Notes: a model not told the origin generated them from the sequence alone. A DNA stretch of 16,033 bases from Flavobacteriales bacterium (GCA_002737105.1 NSHO01000025.1:1-16033); one strand, 5' to 3'; shown: positions 1 through 7,234, counted from the first letter of the stretch. Numbers and translations are program-made.

Positions 1-1
1 T

Positions 2-484
2 GGTGGCTACTTTAAATTAAATGATTTTGTATCCAATTCGATTTCCGAAATTGACATAAAAAATCAAAGCTGCTTTCAAACTAAATGGCTTATTGAAAAT
101 GGATTAAAATGGAATTTTAAACTGATAAAACTTACAAAAAATAAGTTTTTTGCCTATTTCATGAACTGGATTACGCCTACAAAAAAAACATTTAATGGAC
201 ACAATACTTCTTGTTTTAAAGAAGATTTAATAGCCGTAAATGGGTTTAATGAAGACATGAAATATGGCGGATTAGATAGAGAAATTGGCGAACGTTTATT
301 TCACAACAATATTAGAAGTAAACAAATAAGATATAGCGCTATTTGTTTACATTTGAATCATAACAGGAATTATGCCACAAAAGATAATTGGCTAAAAAAC
401 AATGCCATAAGGCAGTTTAATAAACAAAATAAAGTGATTGCAATACAAAATGGCTTATCTAAATATTTGAACAATGAAACATAA
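2..484 (+). CDS. Family 2 glycosyltransferase, C-terminal part (5' end outside window)
   Basis: The reading frame is open from the first bases to the TAA at 482-484, giving 160 residues without an N-terminus, so the gene begins upstream of the window. A segment GFNEDMKYGGLDREIGERL followed by a late LHLNH motif resembles the C-terminal galactosyltransferase-like half of GT-A family 2 enzymes, where an acidic pair in a GxDxE context helps position the acceptor and catalysis. The nucleotide-binding DxD half would lie upstream and is not visible. A Met at position 161 is internal to this frame and is probably not the start, because good coding sequence precedes it. The stop overlaps the next glycosyltransferase by 11 bp, so the two are probably translated from one transcript. 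The likely role is addition of a sugar to a lipopolysaccharide or other surface glycan at the cytoplasmic face of the membrane; donor and acceptor are unknown. Confidence 0.8.
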   Translation, partial: GGYFKLNDFVSNSISEIDIKNQSCFQTKWLIENGLKWNFKLIKLTKNKFFAYFMNWITPTKKTFNGHNTSCFKEDLIAVNGFNEDMKYGGLDREIGERLFHNNIRSKQIRYSAICLHLNHNRNYATKDNWLKNNAIRQFNKQNKVIAIQNGLSKYLNNET

Positions 485-1226
485 AATTTCAATATTTATA
501 ATTACATATAATGAAGCGCATATCATTTCAAAATGTTTAGAGAAATTAAAAACATTTGATGAAATTATTGTTGTGGATTCTGGAAGTACAGATGCCACAG
601 TTTCTATATGTGAATCATTTGGTGCAAAAGTAATTTCACATAAATTTGAAAATTTCGGTTTGCAAAAACAATTTGCCTTAGAACAAACAACTCATGATTG
701 GGTACTTTCTTTAGATGCTGATGAAGTATTATCTGATGCTTTAATTACAGAACTACACAACATAAAACATCAAGAAAATATAAACGCCTATACCATTCCT
801 AGAACACATGTTTTTTTAAATAAAATTTTTAGAAATGGCGCGGAAAGTAAACGACCAATTGTAAGATTATTTGATAAAAATTTTGGGAAGTTTACTCCAA
901 ATAAAGTACATGAAACCATTGAAATAAATGGAAAGATTGGAAAATTACATCAAGAAATGCTTCATTATACAGTTTTTGATGTAAATACTGCTATTCAAAA
1001 ACAAATTAAATATGCCATGCTGAGTGGCGAATTGCTTTACGAAAAAAATAAAAAAAGTAGTATTTTAAAAATAATTATAAAATTTCCGTTTGACTTTTTT
1101 AGATACTATGTTTTGCAACGCAATTTTTTAAATGGTTATGCAGGATTTACATGGAGTATGTTTGCAGCATTTAGCAATTATCTTAAATATGCTAGGTTGA
1201 AAGAACTTGATGATAACAATTCATAA
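474..1226 (+). CDS. Family 2 glycosyltransferase, WaaE/KdtX-like (LPS core type)
   Basis: This is a 250-residue GT-A protein. It opens with ISIFIITYNEA (about 5-15), continues with VVDSGSTD (33-40) for the nucleotide-sugar site, and carries SLDADE (79-84), the DxD-type metal site. KVHE at 144-147 and the compact length fit the beta-1,4-glucosyltransferase group (WaaE/KdtX-like), which adds a hexose to the inner core of lipopolysaccharide. The C-terminal part (about 195-240) is basic and aromatic-rich, consistent with peripheral membrane attachment. The start is the ATG at 474, which overlaps the upstream glycosyltransferase by 11 bp and suggests translational coupling. The 3' end overlaps the convergent glycosyltransferase gene on the other strand by 35 bp. 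Family assignment is strong; the sugar and linkage are inferred. Confidence 0.88.
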   Translation: MKHKISIFIITYNEAHIISKCLEKLKTFDEIIVVDSGSTDATVSICESFGAKVISHKFENFGLQKQFALEQTTHDWVLSLDADEVLSDALITELHNIKHQENINAYTIPRTHVFLNKIFRNGAESKRPIVRLFDKNFGKFTPNKVHETIEINGKIGKLHQEMLHYTVFDVNTAIQKQIKYAMLSGELLYEKNKKSSILKIIIKFPFDFFRYYVLQRNFLNGYAGFTWSMFAAFSNYLKYARLKELDDNNS

Positions 1227-2313
1227 TATTTTTTGCAATTTCTTCATCGTTAAACTGCTGAACAAATTGCCATCCTTCCTCCTTCATTGTTGAAGCAAGT
1301 AATTCATCTTTTAATATAAGAGAAATCTTATTTGCTAAATCTCTCTCGTCAAAGGGTTCAATGTATAACGAATTTGGTCCAGCAGCTTCAGAAAATACAC
1401 CATTTTTTGTAGTAATAACTGGTGTTTTAGAATATAAGGCTTCTATAATTGGTATTCCAAAGCCTTCAAATAGTGATGGGTAAACAAAAACTGACGCCAA
1501 TTGATAAGTAATAGCTAATTCTTCATTTGTTAATCCTTTCAAAAAATGAACACGATTCTTTAAATTATTTTCCGAAATATATTGTTGAATTTTTTGGCAA
1601 TAATCTGTTTGTTTTCCAATTAAAACCAAATCAATATCCAAGTTTTTTATTGATTTTACAATGGTTAATGCATTTTTTCTTTCTTCTATTGTACCAACAT
1701 TTAGTACAAATTTTGAAGGCAAATTATACTTTTTTGAAACAATTTGTTTTTCTAATTCAGAATACTCTTTTTTATAAACATCTTGACAACCTTGATAAAC
1801 TACTACTATTTTACTTGCATCAATGTTCAAATATGAAATAATATCTTTTTTTGTTTGCTCGCTTATTGCAATAATTAAATTGGCATTTTTAGCGGCTTTT
1901 TTAAACTTATAAAAATGAATTTTTCTGTCAAAAAAAGAATACATTTTAGGGTATCGCATAAAAATTAAATCGTGAATAGTAACAATTGATTTAATGCTGT
2001 TTTTGGTCAAACCTGAAGACAATTCTCCTGAAAGTCCGTGATATAAAACTATTTCATCTTTAATAAGATCTTTAACAACAGTATTTTGTCGCCAATAATT
2101 TTTAAATTTTTGATCGAATTTAGATCTTGGATTTTTCTCGAATACATTAGTATTATTTGATACAAAAAGATTTTTTTTATTTTTTTTAGGATTGTACAAA
2201 AAATAGTTGTTCTCTGGAAAATAGATACTTAAAATCCGAACTAAATCGCGACTATAATTACCCAATCCTGTTTTATTATGAAAAACTCTTTTTGCCTCAA
2301 ATCCGAAATTCAT
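1192..2313 (-). CDS. Family 4 glycosyltransferase (GT-B fold)
   Basis: The 373-residue product has the GT-B layout of family 4. An N-terminal acceptor domain contains GLGNYSRDL (16-24), the glycine-rich loop typical of mannosyl/rhamnosyl-type enzymes. A TIHDL motif is at 112-116. The C-terminal donor domain has NVGTIEERKN (205-214), with Arg/Lys for the diphosphate, and FEGFGIPIIEAL (282-293), carrying the E-x7-E pair (Glu283/Glu291) that binds the nucleotide sugar. It follows the GT9 gene with no spacer: the upstream TAA and this ATG abut, so it is the last gene of a dapD-GT9-GT4 operon. The gene runs into the 3' end of the opposite-strand GT2 gene. It probably takes part in surface polysaccharide or LPS assembly; the specific sugar cannot be read from the sequence. 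Confidence 0.9.
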   Translation of the reverse strand: MNFGFEAKRVFHNKTGLGNYSRDLVRILSIYFPENNYFLYNPKKNKKNLFVSNNTNVFEKNPRSKFDQKFKNYWRQNTVVKDLIKDEIVLYHGLSGELSSGLTKNSIKSIVTIHDLIFMRYPKMYSFFDRKIHFYKFKKAAKNANLIIAISEQTKKDIISYLNIDASKIVVVYQGCQDVYKKEYSELEKQIVSKKYNLPSKFVLNVGTIEERKNALTIVKSIKNLDIDLVLIGKQTDYCQKIQQYISENNLKNRVHFLKGLTNEELAITYQLASVFVYPSLFEGFGIPIIEALYSKTPVITTKNGVFSEAAGPNSLYIEPFDERDLANKISLILKDELLASTMKEEGWQFVQQFNDEEIAKNIMNCYHQVLST

Positions 2314-3354
2314 TTACTTGCAATTAAAATTTAAAAAATCATATAGCTTATCGTAAAAGTAATTGGGTTTAAATTTACTGTATTTTTCAAATAAATCACC
2401 AACGTTTGGCAATTCATCTAAATAATCATCATAATGAACAGAAATATTAGTAGTAGTATTTTCGAATACATTCCAATCTGTTTTAATAATTCCAGGAGAA
2501 TAAATACTAAAAGTAGGTATTTGTAGTGCTTTTGCCATATTTGCTGCGCCACCTTCATTTCCAATTAAAGCATTACAATGATATAATATTGCTAGAAATT
2601 CACGTAAATCATCTTGAAAAAAATCGATAAAAATATTCTTTTTAGTAGTTTCGTTGCATAAATTATATATTTCAATTGCCTGATTTTGTTGCCACGGAAG
2701 ATAATTAAATAAAATTTGCACCTCTTTTTGTTCAACAATATAATCTAAAACTTGAGCCATGAAGGGCAGCGGATAATTCTTTACATCTTGACTACCTAAA
2801 GCGCTAATCATTAATAAATTTTTAGAAATATCAATATTGGCTTCAATTAATTTTTGCTTTCCAATATTGATTTCTTCTTCAGATAAAAATAATTTTGGTG
2901 CCAATAATTTAAAGTTAATTCCTAAAGGTTTCAACAAAGCCATTCTGTGCTCCAATGCTTTGGAAGCATTTGAATCTGAAGATATATTTCTATTTACTAC
3001 ATTTTTTAATAGTAATTTCGAATAACTTTTGTCAAATGAAATGGTTTTTTTTGCACCCGAAAACCAAGTCAATATTACGCTATTAGGTTTTCCATAAGCA
3101 TCAATAACAATGTCGTATTTTTCTTTTCTTATTTTAAATAAAAATGTAAGATATGCCCATTTTCCTTTTCTCGATTTTTCATCCAGAATTACAATTTTAT
3201 CTATGAATTTATTGTTTTTTACTACAGCATAACTGTTTTCGTAAACTAAATAATGTAATTCAGCATTCGGGAAATGCGCTCTGAGTGCTTCCAGAATAAT
3301 AGTACTTGTGAGTACATCTCCAATTCTTTTTTTCTGAATTACTAAAATTTTCAT
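2314..3354 (-). CDS. Family 9 glycosyltransferase (heptosyltransferase-like)
   Basis: A 346-residue GT-B protein of the ADP-heptose:LPS heptosyltransferase family. The N-terminus, MKILVIQKKRIGDVLTST, has the GDVL signature (12-15), whose Asp is the usual catalytic candidate in WaaC/WaaF relatives. The C-terminal donor loop reads GNEGGAANMAKAL (265-277), matching the family's (D/N)SGxxHxA element with an E-G-G variant instead of S-G-P. The enzyme would transfer a heptose or similar sugar to lipid A-core at the inner membrane. Its ATG shares one base with the dapD stop (TAATG), and its own stop touches the next ATG, so it sits in the middle of a tightly packed operon. The substrate is inferred from the family only; some flavobacterial GT9 enzymes may use other sugars. 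Confidence 0.88.
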   Translation of the reverse strand: MKILVIQKKRIGDVLTSTIILEALRAHFPNAELHYLVYENSYAVVKNNKFIDKIVILDEKSRKGKWAYLTFLFKIRKEKYDIVIDAYGKPNSVILTWFSGAKKTISFDKSYSKLLLKNVVNRNISSDSNASKALEHRMALLKPLGINFKLLAPKLFLSEEEINIGKQKLIEANIDISKNLLMISALGSQDVKNYPLPFMAQVLDYIVEQKEVQILFNYLPWQQNQAIEIYNLCNETTKKNIFIDFFQDDLREFLAILYHCNALIGNEGGAANMAKALQIPTFSIYSPGIIKTDWNVFENTTTNISVHYDDYLDELPNVGDLFEKYSKFKPNYFYDKLYDFLNFNCK

Positions 3355-4169
3355 TATACCGCTACATTATATTCGCGCAAAGCATCGTTTAAAGACGTTT
3401 TTAAATCTGTAGAAGCTTTTCTTTGTCCAATTATTAAAGCACAAGGTACTTGAAAATCTCCAGCAGGAAATTTCTTTGTATAGGTTCCAGGAATTACTAC
3501 AGATCTTGCAGGTACAACTCCTTTATATTCTATTGGTTCAGTTCCAGTAACATCAATAATTTTAGTCGAAGCAGTTAAACAAACATTTGCACCTAAAACG
3601 GCTTCTTTTTCTACTCTTACACCTTCTACAACTATACAACGAGAACCAATAAAGGCACCATCTTCAATAATTACTGGAGCCGCTTGCAGAGGTTCTAAAA
3701 CACCACCAATACCAACTCCTCCACTCAAATGAACATGCTTCCCAATTTGAGCACAACTTCCAACGGTTGCCCAAGTATCAACCATAGTCCCTTCGTCTAC
3801 GTAAGCACCAATATTTACATAAGATGGCATTAAAATTACACCTGATGAAATATAAGCACCATGTCTAGCAACTGCGTTAGGTACCACTCGAATGCCACGT
3901 TCGGCAAAGTTTCTTTTTAATGGAATTTTATCGTGGTATTCAAAAATACCCGCTTCTAATGTTTCCATTTTCTGAATGGGAAAATACATTACAACCGCTT
4001 TTTTGACCCATTCGTTTACTTGCCAACCATTTGCAACTGGCTCTGCCACGCGTAGCGAACCATTATCTAATAATTCAATAACTTCCCTTATGGCGTTTTG
4101 TGTGGCTTCTTGTTGCAGCAGTTCACGATTATCCCACGCTTTTTCTATAATTGATTGTAAGTTTGTCAT
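3354..4169 (-). CDS. dapD: 2,3,4,5-tetrahydropyridine-2,6-dicarboxylate N-succinyltransferase
   Basis: DapD transfers succinyl from succinyl-CoA to tetrahydrodipicolinate, a step of the succinylase route to meso-diaminopimelate (cell wall) and lysine, in the cytosol. The product is 271 residues, the usual DapD length. A short helical N-terminal domain (1-95) is followed by a left-handed beta-helix of hexapeptide repeats (about 100-250), including GTMVDTWATVGSCAQIGKHV (127-146), SGGVGIGGVLEP (149-160) and EDGAFIGSRCIVVEGV (169-184). The extended GGVGIGGVLEPLQ segment is highly characteristic. The ATG at 4169 lies 14 bp downstream of a consensus Bacteroidota promoter, implying a short leader. 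It is the first gene of an operon with two surface glycosyltransferases, an unusual pairing that may simply reflect shared envelope demand. Confidence 0.97.
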   Translation of the reverse strand: MTNLQSIIEKAWDNRELLQQEATQNAIREVIELLDNGSLRVAEPVANGWQVNEWVKKAVVMYFPIQKMETLEAGIFEYHDKIPLKRNFAERGIRVVPNAVARHGAYISSGVILMPSYVNIGAYVDEGTMVDTWATVGSCAQIGKHVHLSGGVGIGGVLEPLQAAPVIIEDGAFIGSRCIVVEGVRVEKEAVLGANVCLTASTKIIDVTGTEPIEYKGVVPARSVVIPGTYTKKFPAGDFQVPCALIIGQRKASTDLKTSLNDALREYNVAV

Positions 4170-4183
4170 AACGTATTTTTTAA

Positions 4184-4213
4184 CAAAGATAAAGTTTCAA
4201 ATTAGTATTACAA
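4184..4213 (-). promoter_or_regulatory. Bacteroidota promoter of dapD operon
   Basis: On the minus strand, TTG (4213-4211), a 19-bp spacer, then TATCTTTG (4191-4184) match the Bacteroidota sigma consensus TTG / TAnnTTTG exactly. The -33 part overlaps the T-run of the terminator of the upstream FKBP gene, so termination and re-initiation are packed into about 45 bp. Confidence 0.75.
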
Positions 4214-4242
4214 ATAAAAAATCCTGCTAAAAGCAGGATTTT
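4214..4242 (-). terminator. Rho-independent terminator after the FKBP gene
   Basis: A perfect 10-bp stem (4218-4227 with 4233-4242; AATCCTGC/GCAGGATT core) with a 5-nt loop lies 3 bp beyond the FKBP stop. On the minus strand it is followed by a T-run, TTTTTTATTT. Confidence 0.9.
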
Positions 4243-4245
4243 AAA

Positions 4246-5232
4246 TTATTGACAAGAAGCATCAAGATGTCGTCTAATTCTTGTTGTTGAAGTAAAGTTT
4301 CCAGAACAACTTGGTATACCTTTAGTTTCATCAATTGGTGTTAACGGATCATCAACTAAAATTCCTTGGTAAGGATACCAAGTTGTTTTAGTAATTAATC
4401 CATCTAAATATGAATACTTAATTTCCTCTTTAGTTAATTTACCATCATTATCATCATCAAAATCGGCATAATTTGGCTTTCCATCTCCATCAGTATCTAA
4501 AGCAGTGCCTGATGTGGGTCCACCATATTCATCTTTTGATAAAATTTTATCTCCATCATGGTCTTTATATCTTACATTCATTAATTTAAAAGTAAAAATA
4601 ATTGGAGTGTAAGAACCAATAGTTCCAGCACTTTGACTGTAATAAGCTAATCCAGAAGGAACAAACATAATACCGGCTCCAAAATTATTAAAAGAAATTG
4701 TTCCATCAGGGTTTATGGTTTGCGTGCTTGAAGATTTAAATTCTGGAAAAACTTCTTGCCAACCTTGTATTACATCTTGCAATTGAAACCAAGTGGGACT
4801 AGAAGCGGCATCAAAACTTGACAAATCTGTTTTGTATCCCTTATAAGATGTGAAAACCGAATCCAATCTTGTTGGATTTGATCCTGCGCCTTCATTAAGT
4901 TTTAAGTAATATAGTTTATGATCTACTCCTTCTTTTGAAATAGTTTTAAATTTTAATGGTTTTAGTGGATTATTTTGATTTGTTGAAGTATCTAATGCAT
5001 CAAAAATTGGTGTTCCTGGTGTTGTAGCAGTAATTTTAGTAAAAGTTACATTATAAGAGGCATCTACAGTGATGAAATGTTCATCCATAAAGTCTTCAAT
5101 TTCAGCTATATCCTCATTGTAAACCTCTAAATAAGGTCTTGATTGAATAGGTTCTGGGGTATCATCACCTGGACAACCCACCATGATAAATATAAAAGGT
5201 ATAAAAAGTAATAATCTTAGTGTTAATTTCAT
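4246..5232 (-). CDS. FKBP-type peptidyl-prolyl isomerase lipoprotein with Asp-rich calcium-type loops
   Basis: The 328-residue precursor starts with a lipoprotein signal: KLTLR, a hydrophobic stretch, then MVGC with Cys20 as the likely lipidated residue, followed by GDD. The middle (about 95-222) looks like an FKBP domain: VIQGWQEVFPEF (154-165) matches the family's V-I-x-G-W-x-E element, and FVPSGLAYYS (190-199) matches IPxxLAYG. Behind it come three Asp-rich loops of the EF-hand or thrombospondin-3 type: DHDGDKILSKDE (224-235), DTDGDGKPNYAD (246-257) and DDDNDGKLTKEE (259-270). The C-terminus is polar and ends DASCQ. The inferred role is folding of periplasmic or outer-membrane proteins with calcium-stabilised structure. 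The gene is monocistronic, with its own terminator, and is divergent from the S4 gene. Catalytic activity is not assured, since several canonical FKBP residues differ. Confidence 0.85.
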   Translation of the reverse strand: MKLTLRLLLFIPFIFIMVGCPGDDTPEPIQSRPYLEVYNEDIAEIEDFMDEHFITVDASYNVTFTKITATTPGTPIFDALDTSTNQNNPLKPLKFKTISKEGVDHKLYYLKLNEGAGSNPTRLDSVFTSYKGYKTDLSSFDAASSPTWFQLQDVIQGWQEVFPEFKSSSTQTINPDGTISFNNFGAGIMFVPSGLAYYSQSAGTIGSYTPIIFTFKLMNVRYKDHDGDKILSKDEYGGPTSGTALDTDGDGKPNYADFDDDNDGKLTKEEIKYSYLDGLITKTTWYPYQGILVDDPLTPIDETKGIPSCSGNFTSTTRIRRHLDASCQ

Positions 5233-5263
5233 TTTTGTAAAAATTTAATTTAAAAAAGTGGTC

Positions 5264-5295
5264 GCAAGATACGATTTTCATTTATTTTTGTACAA
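5264..5295 (-). promoter_or_regulatory. Candidate promoter of the FKBP lipoprotein gene
   Basis: On the minus strand, TTG (5295-5293) and TATCTTGC (5271-5264) are 21 bp apart. The second box deviates from TAnnTTTG in its last two bases, so the call is tentative. It lies in the 87-bp divergent intergenic space, 31 bp before the ATG. Confidence 0.35.
5283..5290 (+). promoter_or_regulatory. Candidate -7 element for the S4/phosphoribosyltransferase operon
   Basis: TATTTTTG matches TAnnTTTG and lies 29 bp before the ATG at 5320. No TTG is found at the expected distance upstream, so only the downstream half of the promoter is supported. Confidence 0.4.
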
Positions 5296-5319
5296 ATATT
5301 AACATTCATTTTTGATTTT

Positions 5320-5682
5320 ATGCGAATTGATAAATATTTATGGTGCATCAGATACTTTAAAACAAGGGGTTTAGCCACAGAAGCCATAAAAAAAGGACAT
5401 GTTTCTGTAAATAATATAAAAGCAAAAGCATCTAGAGATGTGTTTCCTTTAGACAAAATTACGCTTAGAAGAGACCAAATAAACTACATTATTAAAGTTT
5501 TAGACATTCCGCCCAGTAGAGTCGCAGCAAAAATTGTAGATTTATATAGAAAAGATGAAACACCGCCCGAAACCTTTGAACATTTGGAAATAATTAAACT
5601 TGCGAAAGAACATTACAGAGCAAAAGGAGAAGGAAGACCTACCAAAAAAGACCGAAGAGATATTGACGATTACACGGAATAA
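5320..5682 (+). CDS. hslR: S4-domain RNA-binding protein, Hsp15 (HslR)-like
   Basis: A 120-residue basic protein with an N-terminal S4 domain: MRIDKYLWCIRYFKTRGLA (1-19) matches the R-(I/L)-D-K-(Y/W)-L-W-x-x-R-x-(F/Y)-K-T-R signature of the Hsp15 family, and GHVSVNN (26-32) is the second half of the S4 fold. In E. coli, Hsp15 binds stalled 50S subunits carrying peptidyl-tRNA and helps recycle them. The C-terminal tail (100-120, AKGEGRPTKKDRRDIDDY) is highly charged, and the GRPTKKDRR segment is also found in family members. It appears to be the first gene of a plus-strand run with a 42-codon gene 3 bp downstream and a phosphoribosyltransferase. Ribosome rescue in this organism is inferred from the family. 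Confidence 0.88.
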   Translation: MRIDKYLWCIRYFKTRGLATEAIKKGHVSVNNIKAKASRDVFPLDKITLRRDQINYIIKVLDIPPSRVAAKIVDLYRKDETPPETFEHLEIIKLAKEHYRAKGEGRPTKKDRRDIDDYTE

Positions 5683-5685
5683 AGC

Positions 5686-5814
5686 ATGGTATTGAATAAA
5701 GAATATTTTAATAAATTGACGGATAAAAATTGTCGTATTTTGATTAAAGGTGCATATAATTCGATAAAACCACATGCAAATAAAGAATTGTTTTTTACAT
5801 TTGAAAAAAAATAA
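5686..5814 (+). CDS. Small hypothetical protein (42 aa)
   Basis: An open frame of 42 codons, starting MVLNKEYFNKLTDKN and ending FFTFEKK, fits exactly between its neighbours: its ATG is 3 bp after the S4-gene stop and its TAA is 3 bp before the phosphoribosyltransferase ATG. Codon use (A/T at third positions; Lys, Asn and Ile rich) resembles the genes around it. The predicted protein is basic, with two Cys/His-type residues only and no signal peptide or membrane segment. I do not recognise the family. It could be a genuine small protein, a translational-coupling leader for the next gene, or a remnant of a longer gene. The tiled spacing is the main argument that it is translated. Confidence 0.5.
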   Translation: MVLNKEYFNKLTDKNCRILIKGAYNSIKPHANKELFFTFEKK

Positions 5815-5817
5815 ACC

Positions 5818-6312
5818 ATGCAACACATTATTTTAACACACAAAGAAATAGAACACAAAACAAAACGAATTGCGTATCAAGTATATGAAACATTTGCAAA
5901 CGATTCTGAATTGATTATTGCAGGAATTTCAAATAGTGGGTTTGTTTTTGCACAAAAAATTGCCAAACAATTAGAAACTATTAGTGATATAAAAATTACA
6001 CTTTGCGAAGTACAAATCAACAAACAAAATCCTACGGATAGCATAACTACTTCTTTACCTGAAGCAGTTTATGCAAATAAAAATTTAGTTTTAGTTGATG
6101 ATGTATTAAATTCAGGAGCGACCTTAATTTATGCCATTAAACATTTCCTAAACGTGCCCTTAAATAAATTTAAAACAGCCGTTTTGATTGATAGAAATCA
6201 TAAAAAATATCCGGTAAAAGCTGATTTTAAAGGGTTGTCATTATCTACTTCATTACAAGAACATGTACAAGTAGTTTTTGAAGAACAAAATTCTTATGTG
6301 TATTTAAGCTAA
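5818..6312 (+). CDS. Phosphoribosyltransferase family protein (PyrR-like)
   Basis: The 164-residue protein has a type I phosphoribosyltransferase fold. The PRPP-binding motif is VLVDDVLNSGATL (91-103), with the paired acidic residues and the SGAT loop. IIAGISNSGFVFAQKIA (33-49) is the usual first PRPP loop region, and LCEVQINKQNPT (62-73) the flexible hood. The order of motifs and the length are closest to PyrR and adenine/uracil/hypoxanthine-type enzymes, which join a base to PRPP or act as pyrimidine attenuation regulators. Nothing in the sequence decides the base, and no pyr genes are adjacent. It follows the 42-codon gene by 3 bp and overlaps the convergent aroK gene by 9 bp, leaving no room for a separate terminator. 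Confidence 0.85.
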   Translation: MQHIILTHKEIEHKTKRIAYQVYETFANDSELIIAGISNSGFVFAQKIAKQLETISDIKITLCEVQINKQNPTDSITTSLPEAVYANKNLVLVDDVLNSGATLIYAIKHFLNVPLNKFKTAVLIDRNHKKYPVKADFKGLSLSTSLQEHVQVVFEEQNSYVYLS

Positions 6313-6819
6313 TTTAGAAAGAATTTCTGAAACAATTTCCGTTTCGTTTTTATCATCAACAGAAATAACAGTTTGTACCTGATTGTAAAAAAAATTGCGT
6401 TCAAATAAATGTTTTGCAACAAATTCATTTAGCGCTTCATCATTTAAATTAACTAAAATTGGTCGTGTATTTTTTTGAAATTTCAAACGTTCAGATAAAG
6501 TAGTAACAGACGCTTTCAAATAAAAACTTTTTACAACCTCTTTCTGATATAAATCAAAATTATCATAATAACATGGTGTACCACCACCTAAAGCCAAAAC
6601 ATAATTATCTGTTTTTTTAAAAAATGATTCCAAAACTTCTCTCTCTTTTTTTCTAAAGAAAAGTTCGCCTTTTTGTTCAAAAATTTCATTTATTGTTGCC
6701 TTTAATTCTTGTTCAATAATAGTATCTAAATCATAAAAAGGCAATTCCAAAGACTCTGAAATTAATCTCCCAATAGTTGTTTTTCCAGAAGCCATATAGC
6801 CAATAAGAATTATTTTCAT
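6304..6819 (-). CDS. aroK: Shikimate kinase
   Basis: Shikimate kinase phosphorylates shikimate to shikimate-3-phosphate with ATP, the fifth step of the chorismate pathway, in the cytosol. The 171-residue length is typical. Visible motifs are the P-loop GYMASGKTT (7-15); DLD at 30-32, with the Asp that contacts Mg and shikimate; FFRKKERE (54-61), whose Arg binds the shikimate carboxylate; the GGGT loop (78-81); and TRPIL (118-122) with the lid-region Arg. All key residues are present, so an active enzyme is expected. The ATG at 6819 begins MKIILIGYM, the usual compact N-terminus. It appears to be monocistronic and overlaps the phosphoribosyltransferase gene tail-to-tail by 9 bp. Confidence 0.96.
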   Translation of the reverse strand: MKIILIGYMASGKTTIGRLISESLELPFYDLDTIIEQELKATINEIFEQKGELFFRKKEREVLESFFKKTDNYVLALGGGTPCYYDNFDLYQKEVVKSFYLKASVTTLSERLKFQKNTRPILVNLNDEALNEFVAKHLFERNFFYNQVQTVISVDDKNETEIVSEILSKLA

Positions 6820-6842
6820 ATTTATGTTGGAATTTTACGCTA

Positions 6843-6875
6843 TAAAAGTATAAAAAATAATGAAATTTTAACCAA
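6843..6875 (-). promoter_or_regulatory. Candidate aroK promoter
   Basis: On the minus strand, TTG (6875-6873), a 22-bp spacer and TACTTTTA (6850-6843) approximate TTG/TAnnTTTG, with A instead of the final G. It lies 23 bp before the aroK ATG. Confidence 0.35.
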
Positions 6876-6951
6876 AAATGAATCAAACACTTCTTAATTA
6901 AGGGGTTATATTTAAATATTTAAAAAATATTAAATTATTACAAAAAAGCTA

Positions 6952-6981
6952 TTGCTAAATAAATAAATCATCATATATTTG
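6952..6981 (+). promoter_or_regulatory. Promoter of the tRNA-Lys cluster
   Basis: TTG (6952-6954), a 19-bp spacer and TATATTTG (6974-6981) form a perfect Bacteroidota promoter. It lies 26 bp before the first tRNA and is the clearest promoter in the window. Confidence 0.85.
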
Positions 6982-7007
6982 CACCCGCAATGAAGAAATA
7001 GTTTTTA

Positions 7008-7080
7008 GACTCTGTAGCTCAGCTGGTAGAGCATTACACTTTTAATGTAGGGGTCCTGGGTTCGAATCCCAGCGGGGTCA
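7008..7080 (+). tRNA. tRNA-Lys (anticodon UUU), copy 1
   Basis: A complete 73-nt cloverleaf. The acceptor 5' strand GACTCTG pairs with CGGGGTC (with two G-U pairs) and the discriminator is A. The D-arm contains AGCTCAGCTGGTAGAGC. The anticodon loop CTTTTAA gives UUU, and the T-arm is CTGGG TTCGAAT CCCAG. No 3' CCA is encoded, as usual in Bacteroidota. It reads lysine codons AAA and AAG, which are very frequent in this AT-rich genome. Confidence 0.97.
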
Positions 7081-7123
7081 CAAAAATATTTCAAAATCTA
7101 AAAAATTACAACTTCATTGCTAC

Positions 7124-7196
7124 GACTCTGTAGCTCAGCTGGTAGAGCATTACACTTTTAATGTAGGGGTCCTGGGTTCGAATCCCAGCGGGGTCA
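7124..7196 (+). tRNA. tRNA-Lys (anticodon UUU), copy 2
   Basis: Base-for-base identical to the copy at 7008-7080 over all 73 nt, 43 nt downstream and probably on the same transcript. Both copies are followed by CACAAAAA-like sequence, pointing to a recent tandem duplication or gene conversion. Confidence 0.97.
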
Positions 7197-7197
7197 C

Positions 7198-7234
7198 AAA
7201 AAGAAGTTAAGCACCAGCTTAGCTTCTTTTTTTA
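7198..7234 (+). terminator. Hairpin with T-run between tRNA-Lys and tRNA-Leu
   Basis: An 11-bp stem (7201-7211 with 7218-7228, one G-U pair) closes a 6-nt loop CACCAG and is followed by T-rich sequence from 7229. It has the form of a rho-independent terminator for the tRNA-Lys transcript, although a further tRNA begins only 5 nt beyond. Confidence 0.7.

Noticed and set aside
1527..1841. Plus-strand open frame of 104 codons inside the GT4 gene
   Set aside because: Leu/Phe-rich antisense shadow of a well-supported glycosyltransferase.
1..4169. Possible recently acquired polysaccharide island
   Set aside because: Base composition looks the same as the rest of the window, dapD is core, and no transposase or recombinase remnants were seen.
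5542..5858. Minus-strand open frames opposite the S4 gene, the small gene and the phosphoribosyltransferase
   Set aside because: They are rich in Phe/Cys/Ile from reading AT-rich coding DNA backwards, lack promoters and overlap well-supported genes.
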